This document shows, piece after piece, positions 8,541-16,832 of a stretch of DNA of 64,000 nt; within the stretch, counting starts at the first letter, position 1, and the number at the start of each line of letters is the position of its first letter. A program made the translations under genes and the position numbers. The notes below the pieces were generated by a model. The model was not told the origin of the DNA. It worked only from the letters and a program-made list of their open reading frames with translations, and searched no databases. This DNA comes from Pseudomonadota bacterium. GTDB lineage: Bacteria > Desulfobacterota > Desulfobacteria > Desulfobacterales > Desulfolunaceae. The stretch lies in the NCBI GenBank assembly GCA_018818835.1, contig JAHIRD010000130.1:1-64000 (forward strand), read 5' to 3'.

Positions 8541-9110
8541 TCAGTTGATGTTGAATTCGGCGGCCATGTTCTTAATGGTTTCTTTTATACTTTCAATGAT
8601 CTCAGGAGTCCATGCATCCGGCATTAATCCGCCGACTTCAGCCGCAGCATCAACAAGGCGGACAGCGGGTTTTATTGCACGCACGATGGCCGGAAGATTT
8701 CCCTTTAATTTGAGTTTGCCCTGCATCATGCCTTTGACCACATCAAGCTCTTTTTTGCCCACAGCCATCCAACGTTCAATGGTCCCTGTAATCACAAACG
8801 CACCGGATTTTCCGTAATCCGAGGGAACAATGCGTATAGACCTGACTTGGTTCGCCAAAAGGTCAAGATAAACGTAGATATCCTGTTCCACCCCATAGTC
8901 AGCATTTTTTAGGACATGCAATACAACTGCGCCTTTCCAATCTGGCAGGGCAACTGATTTATAGACAGGATCGGCTTTGAGAAACTCTTCCCAAGCGCCC
9001 ACCCATTCAGGCATGAAATAGATATACGGCTTTTTCTCGCTGTCCATTCTTTTTTTTGTTACTGCGGTATATGCTTCTTCCCATTCTTGAGTTCCGTGTG
9101 TGTAAGGCAT
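8541..9110 (-). CDS. SCP2 sterol-binding-domain-like protein (long form)
   Basis: A 189-residue protein with an about 50-residue N-terminal extension containing a Trp-rich segment (YFMPEWVGAWEEFL), then an SCP2-like core (DIYVYLDLLANQVRSIRIV, SGAFVITGTIERWMAV, GMMQGKLKLKGNLPAIVRAI). The GKLKxKG motif is shared with the short SCP2-like gene 1.2 kb downstream. It is the first gene of the alcohol oxidation set, with a GGAGG site before the ATG. Hydrophobic-ligand binding is expected from the family; the ligand is unknown. Confidence 0.75.
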   Translation of the reverse strand: MPYTHGTQEWEEAYTAVTKKRMDSEKKPYIYFMPEWVGAWEEFLKADPVYKSVALPDWKGAVVLHVLKNADYGVEQDIYVYLDLLANQVRSIRIVPSDYGKSGAFVITGTIERWMAVGKKELDVVKGMMQGKLKLKGNLPAIVRAIKPAVRLVDAAAEVGGLMPDAWTPEIIESIKETIKNMAAEFNIN

Positions 9111-9457
9111 TTTTAATCCTCCGTTGATTGTGTATTAATCGTTGTTTTTTTTATTAAATCATATCCAGATCAAGTAAATGATCTTAATGCTCAGTTCTGA
9201 ATAAAACTAAAACACATATGCTTTATGCGTAGACTAATAAAACCATTACGGCATCTTATTGGGGAGACTTATAATTTTTAGCGATAGTAAAATTCCTATA
9301 GCATGAACAATTCTATTTGTGCAATCGAAAAATTTACTTTTTTTCTTTTCATTTTAAATCCTGATTCATGATGACAGAATTCGATCTTTTGAATTCATAC
9401 ATGACTCATCCGATGCTTGGGTCGAAGATTAGTTTTTTGTTAGCTTTCCAATTTTTC
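9111..9457. other. Divergent intergenic region, AT-rich
   Basis: Region between the divergent alcohol-oxidation and arsenic operons. It contains an imperfect palindrome around CATATGCTTTATGCG (9217-9231). No ORF. The promoter of the alcohol operon must lie here, but I could not pick a convincing -35/-10 pair on the minus strand. Confidence 0.4.
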
Positions 9458-9505
9458 TTGACAGCCCAAACACCATCACGTAATCATTTAGTTAATTAGC
9501 TAAAT
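9458..9505 (+). promoter_or_regulatory. arsC promoter with 20-bp palindromic operator
   Basis: TTGACA at 9458-9463, 17 bases, then TAATCA at 9481-9486 as a weak -10. Directly on top of the -10 and transcription start lies ATTTAGTTAATTAGCTAAAT (9486-9505), a 20-bp palindrome with one mismatched pair. Placement suggests a repressor site; an ArsR/SmtB-type protein is the natural candidate because arsR is encoded 5.8 kb downstream. Confidence 0.65.
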
Positions 9506-9515
9506 AAGGACTAAA

Positions 9516-9962
9516 ATGACTAAAAAAATCAAATTGTTATATTTATGCACAGGCAATTCATGCCGGAGTCAGATGGCCGAAGGCTGGACCCGCCATTTAA
9601 AAGGCGATCAAATCGAGGTCTTTTCAGCCGGGGTGGAAACCCATGGCATGAACCCCAATGCTGTAAAAGTCATGGCCGAAGCCGGAGTGGATATTTCCAT
9701 GCACAGGTCCAAACTTATTGACGAATTCAAGGATATCTCTTTGGATTATGTGATCACAGTCTGCGGCCATGCCCATGAAACCTGTCCGTTTTTTCCAGGG
9801 GGGGCCAAGGTGATCCATGTGGGATTTGATGATCCGCCCAAGATGGCTGAAAAAATGGATGATGCCGATGAAAAGCTCACCTGCTACAGGACGGTTCGCG
9901 ACCAGATCAAAGCATTTGTTGAAGCCTTGCCCGAGTCATTAACACGTGATCAACAAGAATAA
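9516..9962 (+). CDS. arsC: Arsenate reductase, low-molecular-weight phosphatase type
   Basis: A 148-residue protein beginning MTKKIKLLYLCTGNSCRSQMAEGW. The CX5R loop (CTGNSCR) is the phosphatase P-loop used by thioredoxin-coupled ArsC, and a resolving Cys pair is seen further on (VCGHAHETCPFF). It reduces arsenate to arsenite, which the next gene would export. AAGGA lies 7 bases before the ATG. The thioredoxins encoded at 16.8-18 kb could be its reductants, though that is inference. Confidence 0.92.
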   Translation: MTKKIKLLYLCTGNSCRSQMAEGWTRHLKGDQIEVFSAGVETHGMNPNAVKVMAEAGVDISMHRSKLIDEFKDISLDYVITVCGHAHETCPFFPGGAKVIHVGFDDPPKMAEKMDDADEKLTCYRTVRDQIKAFVEALPESLTRDQQE

Positions 9963-9978
9963 AATTTAAGGATTTACT

Positions 9979-11166
9979 ATGAATAAAGCGGCGTGCCCAA
10001 ACGAAGAGCGCAAAATGACAAGCGTGTTTGAACGTTATCTAACCCTCTGGGTGGGATTGTGTATTCTGGGCGGTATTTGTCTGGGGAAGATCGCACCGGA
10101 TCTGGCAGGGACTCTGGACAAGATGTCACTGACTGTCAACGGCGCACCCGTGGTGTCCATTCCCATTGCCATCTGCCTGTTTTTCATGATGTACCCCATC
10201 ATGGTTAAAATTGATTTCAAGTCCGTGATTCAGGCAGGTAAAAGTGGAAAACCCGTTTTTTTGACCTTGTTTATCAACTGGTGCGTCAAGCCATTTACCA
10301 TGTACGGCATTTCCCTGGTGTTTCTGGGTATTCTGTTCAAAGGCCTGATTGGTCCCGATGCTGTGGATCTGGTCAAAATGCCATTCGGCCTTGATCTCCC
10401 CATAGGAGCCACCCATGGTGCCGGACTTGTTGTTTTGCAGGATGGCATAAAAATGCTTCAGATCCCCTTATGGAGAAGTTATTTTGCAGGATGCATTCTG
10501 CTGGGTATTGCCCCCTGCACGGCCATGGTTCTGGTCTGGGGATATCTGGCACGGGGAAACGACGGTCTGACTCTGGTCATGGTGGCCATCAACTCACTGA
10601 CCATGCTGTTCCTTTACGGTATTTTAGGCGGTTATCTGCTTGGAATAGGCAAACTTCCCGTCCCTTGGCAGGCACTCCTTTTGTCTGTTTCCATTTATGT
10701 GGCCCTCCCCCTTGTGGCGGGATATTTTTCAAGGGTATGGATCATTGCGGCCAAAGGTGAAACATGGTTCAAGGAAAAATTCCTCCATGTTTTGACCCCG
10801 GTGACCATCTGTGCACTGCTGGTGACCCTGATTCTTTTATTTAGTTTCAAAGGTCAAATGATTCTTGAAAATCCATTAACCATTTTATGGATCTCCATTC
10901 CCCTGTTCATCCAAACCCTTTTGATCTTCGCCCTGGGATACGGTGCTGCAAAAGTCTTGAAACTAAACTACGAGGATGCAGCCCCTGCTGCCATGATCGG
11001 AGCCTCCAACCATTTCGAAGTGGCCATCGCAACATCGGTCATGCTGTTTGGATTGTCTTCCGGTGCAGCATTGGCAACGGTGGTGGGTGTCCTGATCGAG
11101 GTGCCCGTGATGTTGATGCTGGTGAGTTTTTGTAACAGAACACGATCATGGTTCAAATTTTATTGA
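9979..11166 (+). CDS. acr3: ACR3-family arsenite efflux permease
   Basis: A 395-residue integral membrane protein with about ten hydrophobic segments. The signature [12 protein letters not shown] contains the conserved Cys needed for arsenite transport in ACR3 proteins, and the C-terminal [12 protein letters not shown] motif is also typical. There is a 30-40 residue stretch between the third and fourth membrane segments (around [19 protein letters not shown]) that seems longer than in most ACR3 proteins. It follows arsC by 16 bp, so the two form a reduce-and-export operon. Start at 9979 has AAGGA 7 bases upstream; ATG at 10015 is an alternative. Confidence 0.9.
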   Translation: MNKAACPNEERKMTSVFERYLTLWVGLCILGGICLGKIAPDLAGTLDKMSLTVNGAPVVSIPIAICLFFMMYPIMVKIDFKSVIQAGKSGKPVFLTLFINWCVKPFTMYGISLVFLGILFKGLIGPDAVDLVKMPFGLDLPIGATHGAGLVVLQDGIKMLQIPLWRSYFAGCILLGIAPCTAMVLVWGYLARGNDGLTLVMVAINSLTMLFLYGILGGYLLGIGKLPVPWQALLLSVSIYVALPLVAGYFSRVWIIAAKGETWFKEKFLHVLTPVTICALLVTLILLFSFKGQMILENPLTILWISIPLFIQTLLIFALGYGAAKVLKLNYEDAAPAAMIGASNHFEVAIATSVMLFGLSSGAALATVVGVLIEVPVMLMLVSFCNRTRSWFKFY

Positions 11167-11231
11167 CCACCCCAACCCCGACAATTATGTAATGAAGGCT
11201 TCTTCCTCTGATCCGACCTGCTGTCTCATGA

Positions 11232-11477
11232 GAACGAAGCCTTGATTCTTTTCCTCCCTGTCAAACCACCGATGCCCTTATCCTGCCAATTAACGGGTAT
11301 ACGGCATACACCATCAACTGGCAGACATTTTCCCACATGAGTTTTGACTTTGCCATCACACCGGACATCTTGGTTAAAGGGGTGACGTTTTCTCTGGTTC
11401 TGGGATTTTTCGGGGGACTATTCCCCGCGATTCGAGCGGCCAATACACCCATCGCACCGGCATTGCGGGGATTATAA
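11232..11477 (+). pseudogene. C-terminal fragment of a MacB/FtsX-type ABC transporter permease
   Basis: An open frame without a usable start ends in ...FSLVLGFFGGLFPAIRAANTPIAPALRGL and stop at 11477. The pattern GGLFPAIRAA...PxxALR is the C terminus of FtsX/MacB-family lipoprotein- or peptide-exporting permeases. Only the last membrane helix and about 20 residues before it are recognisable, from around position 11298. The rest of the gene is missing between acr3 and this point, so it is the remnant left by a deletion or by insertion of the arsenic genes. Confidence 0.7.
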
Positions 11478-11491
11478 TCATCTGTAATTAA

Positions 11492-12595
11492 TCAATCCCT
11501 GTGAAGCACCACAGCAAAACAGTTGAACAGAGCCCAGACCCTGTCCCCTGTTCTTAAGGAAAGGCGATTTTCCACATCGGAGGAAACAATGGAGCATAAG
11601 GCGGTCTTGGATGAAACCTGGATCACGTACTCTGAATTAACCGTCCCTTTTTTAATATCCGTGATCACCCCTTGAAAACGATTTTCCGCACTACTCAAGG
11701 GTTCGGTTTTACCTTTGTACAAGTCAATCCAAGGGGCCTTGACCTCGGCAGTGATCAATGAACCCTTGGCCAGGCCAAGGGCTTTGAGACTGTCTGTTGT
11801 GATCACCGTGGTGACATGGTGCCCTTCCATGGTCACCATATCCACACGGGTCTGGATATCTCCCATAAGGATGTGGCTTATTTTACAAAAAAAAGCATTT
11901 CGCGCACTGGTTTTCCGGGACGATTCCCGTTCCATGAAAAGCCGCGTCGCTTGGTTGATTTCATCTTTTGAAAAGCTGACATAGGAAGAGGTTTGATTGG
12001 GACGGGCATGGCCCAGAAGACTTTGTACCGCAGGCAAAGGCATGTTCCCTTTTAATAGTTCCACTGCCCTTGCTTTACGGATCATTTCCGGCCCTCCCAG
12101 GTGTTTGGAGAATCCGCAGTCAAGGGCACGTTCATAGAATTTCCTACGGACAAAGGCCGGATCCACATTGAAGCCCTGTTTCAGGGAATCCCGGAAGTCC
12201 GGTTTAGATAGTGCCGCTTCAATTTCCCGGGATACATCTTCCGGAATGGGAACGATTCGAGAGCCTGAAGAAATCGGAGGGGTTGGAAAGACAAGCTCAT
12301 GTTTTGAAAAATTAATATCCGCAAAGGGTTTTAAGCCCAAGACCTCATTTAATTTTGCTCCTGTATACCGAATCAGGAGAAACACCATCAGAATGCGCTT
12401 GCGGGCATTCTGAACATCCTTACGATTCGAATCCCGTGCCCATGTTCGGAACGACTGCTCCAGGTCGCCCAGTTGAACAGAATCCAGACACACGTCATCC
12501 TCCGGGGTGAGAACCATGGTCCCTTGATTGATTTTTTTGGGAAGGGCCGGTGCGGGATAGATTTGTAATGCGTTTCTTTTTTTTTCTTTGGCCAT
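11492..12595 (-). CDS. tunR: Integrase-fold DNA-binding protein fused to TOBE/Mop domain (TunR-like)
   Basis: A 367-residue protein (ATG at 12595 with AGGGA 8 bases upstream; a GTG at 12655 would add 20 residues). The N-terminal two thirds resemble a tyrosine recombinase catalytic domain, but key residues differ: the first Arg is Lys (GAKLNEV) and the HxxR box reads EMIR, while LLGHA and the Tyr in TSSYV remain. The C-terminal part (from MGDIQTRVDM) looks like a TOBE/Mop oxyanion-binding domain (VTTDSLKALGLAKGSLITAEVKAPW). This architecture matches TunR, the tungstate-responsive regulator of sulfate reducers. Tungstate control of the nearby AOR operon is inference. It is divergent from the TauE gene. 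Confidence 0.8.
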   Translation of the reverse strand: MAKEKKRNALQIYPAPALPKKINQGTMVLTPEDDVCLDSVQLGDLEQSFRTWARDSNRKDVQNARKRILMVFLLIRYTGAKLNEVLGLKPFADINFSKHELVFPTPPISSGSRIVPIPEDVSREIEAALSKPDFRDSLKQGFNVDPAFVRRKFYERALDCGFSKHLGGPEMIRKARAVELLKGNMPLPAVQSLLGHARPNQTSSYVSFSKDEINQATRLFMERESSRKTSARNAFFCKISHILMGDIQTRVDMVTMEGHHVTTVITTDSLKALGLAKGSLITAEVKAPWIDLYKGKTEPLSSAENRFQGVITDIKKGTVNSEYVIQVSSKTALCSIVSSDVENRLSLRTGDRVWALFNCFAVVLHRD

Positions 12596-12686
12596 CTGAT
12601 TTTTCCCTGAAAATAGTTTTTTATGACTGGAGGCACACTCCTTTTTTACACACAACCTGAGTTTGAATCAAGGAAAGATAATCATC

Positions 12687-12743
12687 TTGACATCATACAA
12701 ATTTCAGGATTATATTGACACGAATGTATATTGTTTCGTGTCA
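12687..12743 (+). promoter_or_regulatory. TauE-chrA promoter with 28-bp perfect dyad operator
   Basis: TTGACA at 12687-12692 and TATATT at 12711-12716 (18-bp spacer). Starting at the last base of the -10 is a perfect dyad: TGACACGAA (12716-12724), 10 bases, TTCGTGTCA (12735-12743). This covers the transcription start and looks like a repressor operator. It differs from the arsC operator. The TunR-like protein is transcribed divergently from here and may bind it. Confidence 0.65.
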
Positions 12744-12771
12744 TTTGCCATACCCGTTCAAGGAGAATACC

Positions 12772-13728
12772 ATGTATTTCCATACCGCAAACATCGAGGT
12801 GGCCTTTTGGATCCCTCCACTGGTCGCATTGGTCATTTCTTTTTTTACCTCCATGGGTGGCGTATCCGGTGCATTTTTGTTATTGCCCTTCCAGATGTCT
12901 TTTCTTGGCTACACCAACCCGTCTGTCAGTGCAACCAATCAGGTGTTTAATATTGTAGCCATACCCAGCGGTGTCTACCGATACTGGAAAGAAGGCCGTA
13001 TGGTATGGCCTCTGACCTTACTTGTGGTCATAGGGACCTTGCCGGGTGTCTTTCTGGGGGCCGTGATCCGGGTGGCCTATCTCCCCGATGCCAGGCATTT
13101 CAAGGTTTTTGCCGCCTGTGTCCTGCTCTACATCGGCCTTAAGATGATGCGTGAGCTTGTGAAAAAAAACACGAAAAACAACAGTGAAGAGCGATTTCAG
13201 GAGTTGGTAAGACATTATCATGGTAAAGCCTCGTCGCACCAGGCCTATGTCATATCTCTTCCAGCTGTCACGGAAGTCCACGTTTCCCTCAAACGTCTGT
13301 CTTACACCTTTTACGGAGAACGCTTTGATGTATCCTTTATGGGTATCTTTGCCTTAAGCTTTATTGTGGGCATCGTGGGTGGTGTCTATGGAATCGGCGG
13401 CGGTTCAATCATCGCGCCTTTTTTTGTCAGTGTTTTTGGACTTCCTGTCTATACCGTGGCCGGTGCAGCCCTTATGGGAACCTTTGTCACATCGGTTGCC
13501 GGAGTGGCTTTTTATCAGGTTCTGGCCCCCTATTATCCGGGAATGTCCGTTGCCCCGGACTGGAGCCTGGGTCTATTATTCGGACTTGGCGGCATGGCGG
13601 GCATGTATCTGGGAGCCCGTTGCCAGAAATTCATCCCGGCCAAAGCCATCAAATGGCTGCTTGCAGGTATTATTTTTTTCACAGCTTCCAAATATATCTT
13701 TGATTTTATTCATTCGCTTCAGGGATAA
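12772..13728 (+). CDS. TauE/SafE-family anion exporter
   Basis: A 318-residue membrane permease with two homologous halves: SFFTSMGGVSGAFLLLPFQM and GIVGGVYGIGGGSIIAPFFVSV, each with the Gly-rich motif of the TauE/SafE (DUF81) family. A hydrophilic insert of about 90 residues (around 130-205, VRHYHGKASSHQ...) separates the halves, a variant common in anaerobes. The family exports sulfite, sulfonates or similar organosulfur anions; here the substrate is unknown. The start at ATG 12772 follows CAAGGAGAATACC. chrA follows 18 bp later, so both are one operon. Confidence 0.85.
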   Translation: MYFHTANIEVAFWIPPLVALVISFFTSMGGVSGAFLLLPFQMSFLGYTNPSVSATNQVFNIVAIPSGVYRYWKEGRMVWPLTLLVVIGTLPGVFLGAVIRVAYLPDARHFKVFAACVLLYIGLKMMRELVKKNTKNNSEERFQELVRHYHGKASSHQAYVISLPAVTEVHVSLKRLSYTFYGERFDVSFMGIFALSFIVGIVGGVYGIGGGSIIAPFFVSVFGLPVYTVAGAALMGTFVTSVAGVAFYQVLAPYYPGMSVAPDWSLGLLFGLGGMAGMYLGARCQKFIPAKAIKWLLAGIIFFTASKYIFDFIHSLQG

Positions 13729-13746
13729 CCAATAAGGAGATTTGCC

Positions 13747-15060
13747 ATGTTGAATATACCCACATTTTTTGAAGCATTCCGATACTGGCTGAAACTGGGG
13801 TTCATAAGTTTCGGCGGACCTGCCGGTCAAATCGCCATTATGCACAAGGACCTGGTTGAAGACAAAAAATGGATCGATGACGATCACTTTCTGCAGGCAT
13901 TGAATTACTGCATGCTGCTCCCCGGCCCCGAAGCACAGCAGCTGACCGTTTACATCGGATGGCTGCTGCACGGTCATCTCGGAGGGATTATTGCCGGTGT
14001 TTTCTTTGTGCTGCCCGCAGTTCTGATTCTTCTCGCTCTGTCTTATGTTTACGTCGCCTTTGGACATATACCGGCTGTTGACGCCTTGTTCTATGGGCTG
14101 AAACCCGCCGTTGCAGCGATTGTGGCCGAAGCCGTCATCAGGATGGGAAAGAAATCATTGAAAAGCGATGTTCATATTCTTATTGCGATTCTGTCGTTTA
14201 TCGGTATCTATTTTGCCGGGATGCCATTCCCTCTGATTATCCTGATCGCAGGACTATCAGGTTTTGTTGGGGCTCGTCTGCTCCCTTCAAAATTCATCGT
14301 GAATTCAAAAAAAGGGGTCACGGCATCTCAAGATCATATGAAAGACGGTCTGGTCAAACCACGAAAAAACCAGGCCACATGGAAACATTCCCTCAACGTC
14401 ATTGCCATCTGTGTTCCCTTGTGGTTTATGCCCATGGTTCTTCTTGGTCTTTTCCGGGGGTGGAACGATATATTCATGGACATTGGAATCCTGTTCAGCA
14501 AAGCTGCCATGGTGACCTTCGGAGGTGCTTATTCCGTTCTTGCCTATATCAGCCAGCAGGCCGTCAGTCATTACGGATGGATGCTCCCCGAACAAATGAT
14601 AGACGGACTTGGGCTTGCTGAAACCACCCCTGGACCCCTGATTATGGTGACCCAGTTCGTTGGCTTTTTTGCGGCGTACACCCATGCAAAGGGCATGAGC
14701 CCGTTTCTGGCCGGACTTACCGGCGGGCTTTTGACCACATGGGTGACATTCGTTCCCTGCTTTATGTGGGTTTTTGTTGGGGCACCTTATATTGAGAAAC
14801 TCCGAAACAACAAATCAATAGGGGCAACCCTTTCTGGTATTACTGCCGCTGTGGTTGGCGTGATTCTCAACCTCTGCGTTATCTTCACATACCATGTGGT
14901 CATGCCGCATACCGGTGGGATAGATGTTTATGCGATTTGTGCGGCTCTGATCTTTTTTGTCGGGCTTATCCGATTTAAATGGGGCATGATTTACGTTATT
15001 TTTGGCTCAGCACTTGCGGGTTTTATATGGAAAATAGGTCTAAGCCATGGACTTATTTGA
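13747..15060 (+). CDS. chrA: Chromate transporter ChrA, bidomain
   Basis: A 437-residue membrane protein with both CHR halves: FISFGGPAGQIAIMHKDLV with CMLLPGPEAQQLTVYIGW in the first half and VTFGGAYSVLAYISQQAV with AETTPGPLIMVTQFVGF in the second. Family members export chromate from the cytosol. The gene follows TauE after 18 bp with AAGGAGA before the ATG. Placed in an arsenic/oxyanion island it may protect against chromate, although a sulfate reducer could use it for another oxyanion. Confidence 0.92.
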   Translation: MLNIPTFFEAFRYWLKLGFISFGGPAGQIAIMHKDLVEDKKWIDDDHFLQALNYCMLLPGPEAQQLTVYIGWLLHGHLGGIIAGVFFVLPAVLILLALSYVYVAFGHIPAVDALFYGLKPAVAAIVAEAVIRMGKKSLKSDVHILIAILSFIGIYFAGMPFPLIILIAGLSGFVGARLLPSKFIVNSKKGVTASQDHMKDGLVKPRKNQATWKHSLNVIAICVPLWFMPMVLLGLFRGWNDIFMDIGILFSKAAMVTFGGAYSVLAYISQQAVSHYGWMLPEQMIDGLGLAETTPGPLIMVTQFVGFFAAYTHAKGMSPFLAGLTGGLLTTWVTFVPCFMWVFVGAPYIEKLRNNKSIGATLSGITAAVVGVILNLCVIFTYHVVMPHTGGIDVYAICAALIFFVGLIRFKWGMIYVIFGSALAGFIWKIGLSHGLI

Positions 15061-15233
15061 ATTTAGCCCATTAAGGTCGATAAAGGGTTTTTTCTGAAAC
15101 GAACAATTTGATATTTATGAGTCTATGGTACGAATAACCCGTGTGGTGCCTTATGGATCCATAGCAAAGCCAGCCCTTTAGCCTGATGATTCATAGATGT
15201 CCACCAAGTCCACCCATCTCCCCAACAAAAAAC

Positions 15234-15262
15234 TTGACACCCATTCAGCAAATCACTATATT
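15234..15262 (+). promoter_or_regulatory. arsR operon promoter
   Basis: TTGACA at 15234-15239, a 17-bp spacer, and TATATT at 15257-15262, 25 bases before the arsR start. The following sequence contains ATAT...ATAT half-sites (15258-15277) that may form an autoregulatory ArsR site, but the symmetry is weak. Confidence 0.65.
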
Positions 15263-15286
15263 CCAATTTAACGATATGGAGGTTCT

Positions 15287-15634
15287 ATGAAAAAACTCGT
15301 TAAAGTCATGAAGGCACTTTCAGACCCCAACCGTCTGAAAATTCTAAAGATGCTGCAATATAAAACCATGTGTGTCTGCGAGCTGCAGTTTACGTTGGAA
15401 CTTGCCCAGTCTTCGATTTCCAAGCATTTGAAAATCCTTGAAGAAGCAGAACTGGTTGATTCTCGGAAAGACGGTCTCTGGGTGAATTATTTTATACCGA
15501 AAACCTGTGACAATCCCTATGCCGAAGACATGATCAAAAAACTGGCAAGCTGGCTTGAAAACGAGTCTGATGTCAAAACCCTTATTGACCGGGCCAAGCT
15601 GGCTGACCGAATGATTATAACCAAAGGAAAATAG
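15287..15634 (+). CDS. arsR: ArsR-family metalloregulator
   Basis: A 115-residue winged-helix repressor. SDPNRLKILKML leads into MCVCELQ, where the two Cys of CVC on the DNA-recognition region match the arsenite-sensing site of classical ArsR, then SSISKHLKILEEAELV is the recognition helix. Binding of As(III) or a similar thiophilic ion would release it from DNA. It heads the permease-thioredoxin-CcdA operon and may also control arsC at the separate palindromic promoter. GGAGG precedes the ATG. Confidence 0.92.
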   Translation: MKKLVKVMKALSDPNRLKILKMLQYKTMCVCELQFTLELAQSSISKHLKILEEAELVDSRKDGLWVNYFIPKTCDNPYAEDMIKKLASWLENESDVKTLIDRAKLADRMIITKGK

Positions 15635-15647
15635 CAGGAATTTAAAA

Positions 15648-16820
15648 ATGAAAGAACGATACAAACTCATGTGGCTGGTCATTATTTTTCTGGGATGTTA
15701 TTTTATTCCTTGGGATGCTCCTTTGATACGAAGCTCAGGCCTGGAAGCGTTTATGATGCTCCGTGAATATGCACGGGAACATGTTCTGACCTGCCTGATC
15801 CCGGCATTTTTCATTGCAGGGGCCATTTCTGTTTTCGTGTCCCAGGCCTCGGTTTTAAAATACTTTGGTGCAAAGGCAAGCAAACTCCTATCCTATACCG
15901 TGGCATCCATATCCGGCACTATTCTTGCCGTATGTTCATGCACGGTGTTACCTCTTTTTGCAGGGATCTACACCCGGGGAGCAGGGATCGGACCAGCCAC
16001 AGCCTTTTTATATTCAGGCCCTGCCATCAATGTGCTTGCCATTTCCTTGACTGCAAAAATTCTCGGATGGAAACTGGGTCTGGCCCGGGCTGTGGGAGCC
16101 ATTGTGTTTTCAGTGATCACAGGGCTTTTGATGGCATTTATCTTCCGGAAAGATGATGCGGCAAGAACCACAGGCAAGATTTATGTGCCGGACAGTGAGG
16201 ATGTGGGCCGGACCCTGTTCCAGGACACTGTTTTTGTGATGACCATGGTCCTGATCCTGATCTTTGCAGCCTTTGCAAAACCCGCCATGGGCTCACAGGG
16301 ACTCTGGCCCCTGATTTATTCCATGAAATGGTATATCACGGCCGGTCTTTTAGTCGCTCTGTTGGTGATGCTCAAAGCCTGGTTTACAATTGAAGAGACC
16401 CGGAACTGGGTTGACTCCACCTGGGGATTTATGAAGCAGATTTTCCCCCTTCTGGTTATCGGCGTTCTGGCGGCCGGATTTTTGCTTGGTCGGCCAGGCC
16501 ATCCAGCCCTGATTCCTGATCATTATGTCCAGTCTCTTTTAGGAGGTAACTCCATTTGGGCGAATTTATTTGCATCGGTTGCCGGGGCATTGATGTACTT
16601 TGCCACACTGACCGAAGTGCCAATTCTTCAAGGACTGATCGGAGCAGGCATGGGCCAGGGCCCGGCTTTGGCCCTGCTTCTTGCAGGCCCGGCCCTGTCA
16701 TTGCCGAACATGCTTGTCATTGCCAGTGTGATGGGGGCAAAAAAAACCTTTGTGTTCTGCCTGATCATTGTGGTGATGTCGACGATTGCAGGGATGGTTT
16801 ATGGCGTGATTGTGGGATAA
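15648..16820 (+). CDS. Putative permease, DUF318/ArsP-like
   Basis: A 390-residue membrane protein with about eight to ten hydrophobic segments. The motif AVCSCTVLPLFAGIYTRGAGIGPATAFLYSGPAINVLAI is the hallmark of the YraQ/ArsP (DUF318) permease family, with the CxCTVLP Cys pair; a repeat of the pattern appears in the second half (LTEVPILQGLIGAGMGQGPALALLLAGPALSLPN). ArsP members export trivalent methylarsenicals; other members have no known substrate. Its position 13 bp after arsR and before thioredoxins suggests a metalloid or thiol-metal substrate whose movement depends on redox state. Confidence 0.88.
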   Translation: MKERYKLMWLVIIFLGCYFIPWDAPLIRSSGLEAFMMLREYAREHVLTCLIPAFFIAGAISVFVSQASVLKYFGAKASKLLSYTVASISGTILAVCSCTVLPLFAGIYTRGAGIGPATAFLYSGPAINVLAISLTAKILGWKLGLARAVGAIVFSVITGLLMAFIFRKDDAARTTGKIYVPDSEDVGRTLFQDTVFVMTMVLILIFAAFAKPAMGSQGLWPLIYSMKWYITAGLLVALLVMLKAWFTIEETRNWVDSTWGFMKQIFPLLVIGVLAAGFLLGRPGHPALIPDHYVQSLLGGNSIWANLFASVAGALMYFATLTEVPILQGLIGAGMGQGPALALLLAGPALSLPNMLVIASVMGAKKTFVFCLIIVVMSTIAGMVYGVIVG

Positions 16821-16832
16821 ATGGAGTAGTCT

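Noticed and set aside
11492-12595. Active site-specific recombinase / mobile element
   Set aside because: The integrase fold lacks two catalytic residues and is fused to a TOBE domain; no att-like repeats or element ends are visible nearby.
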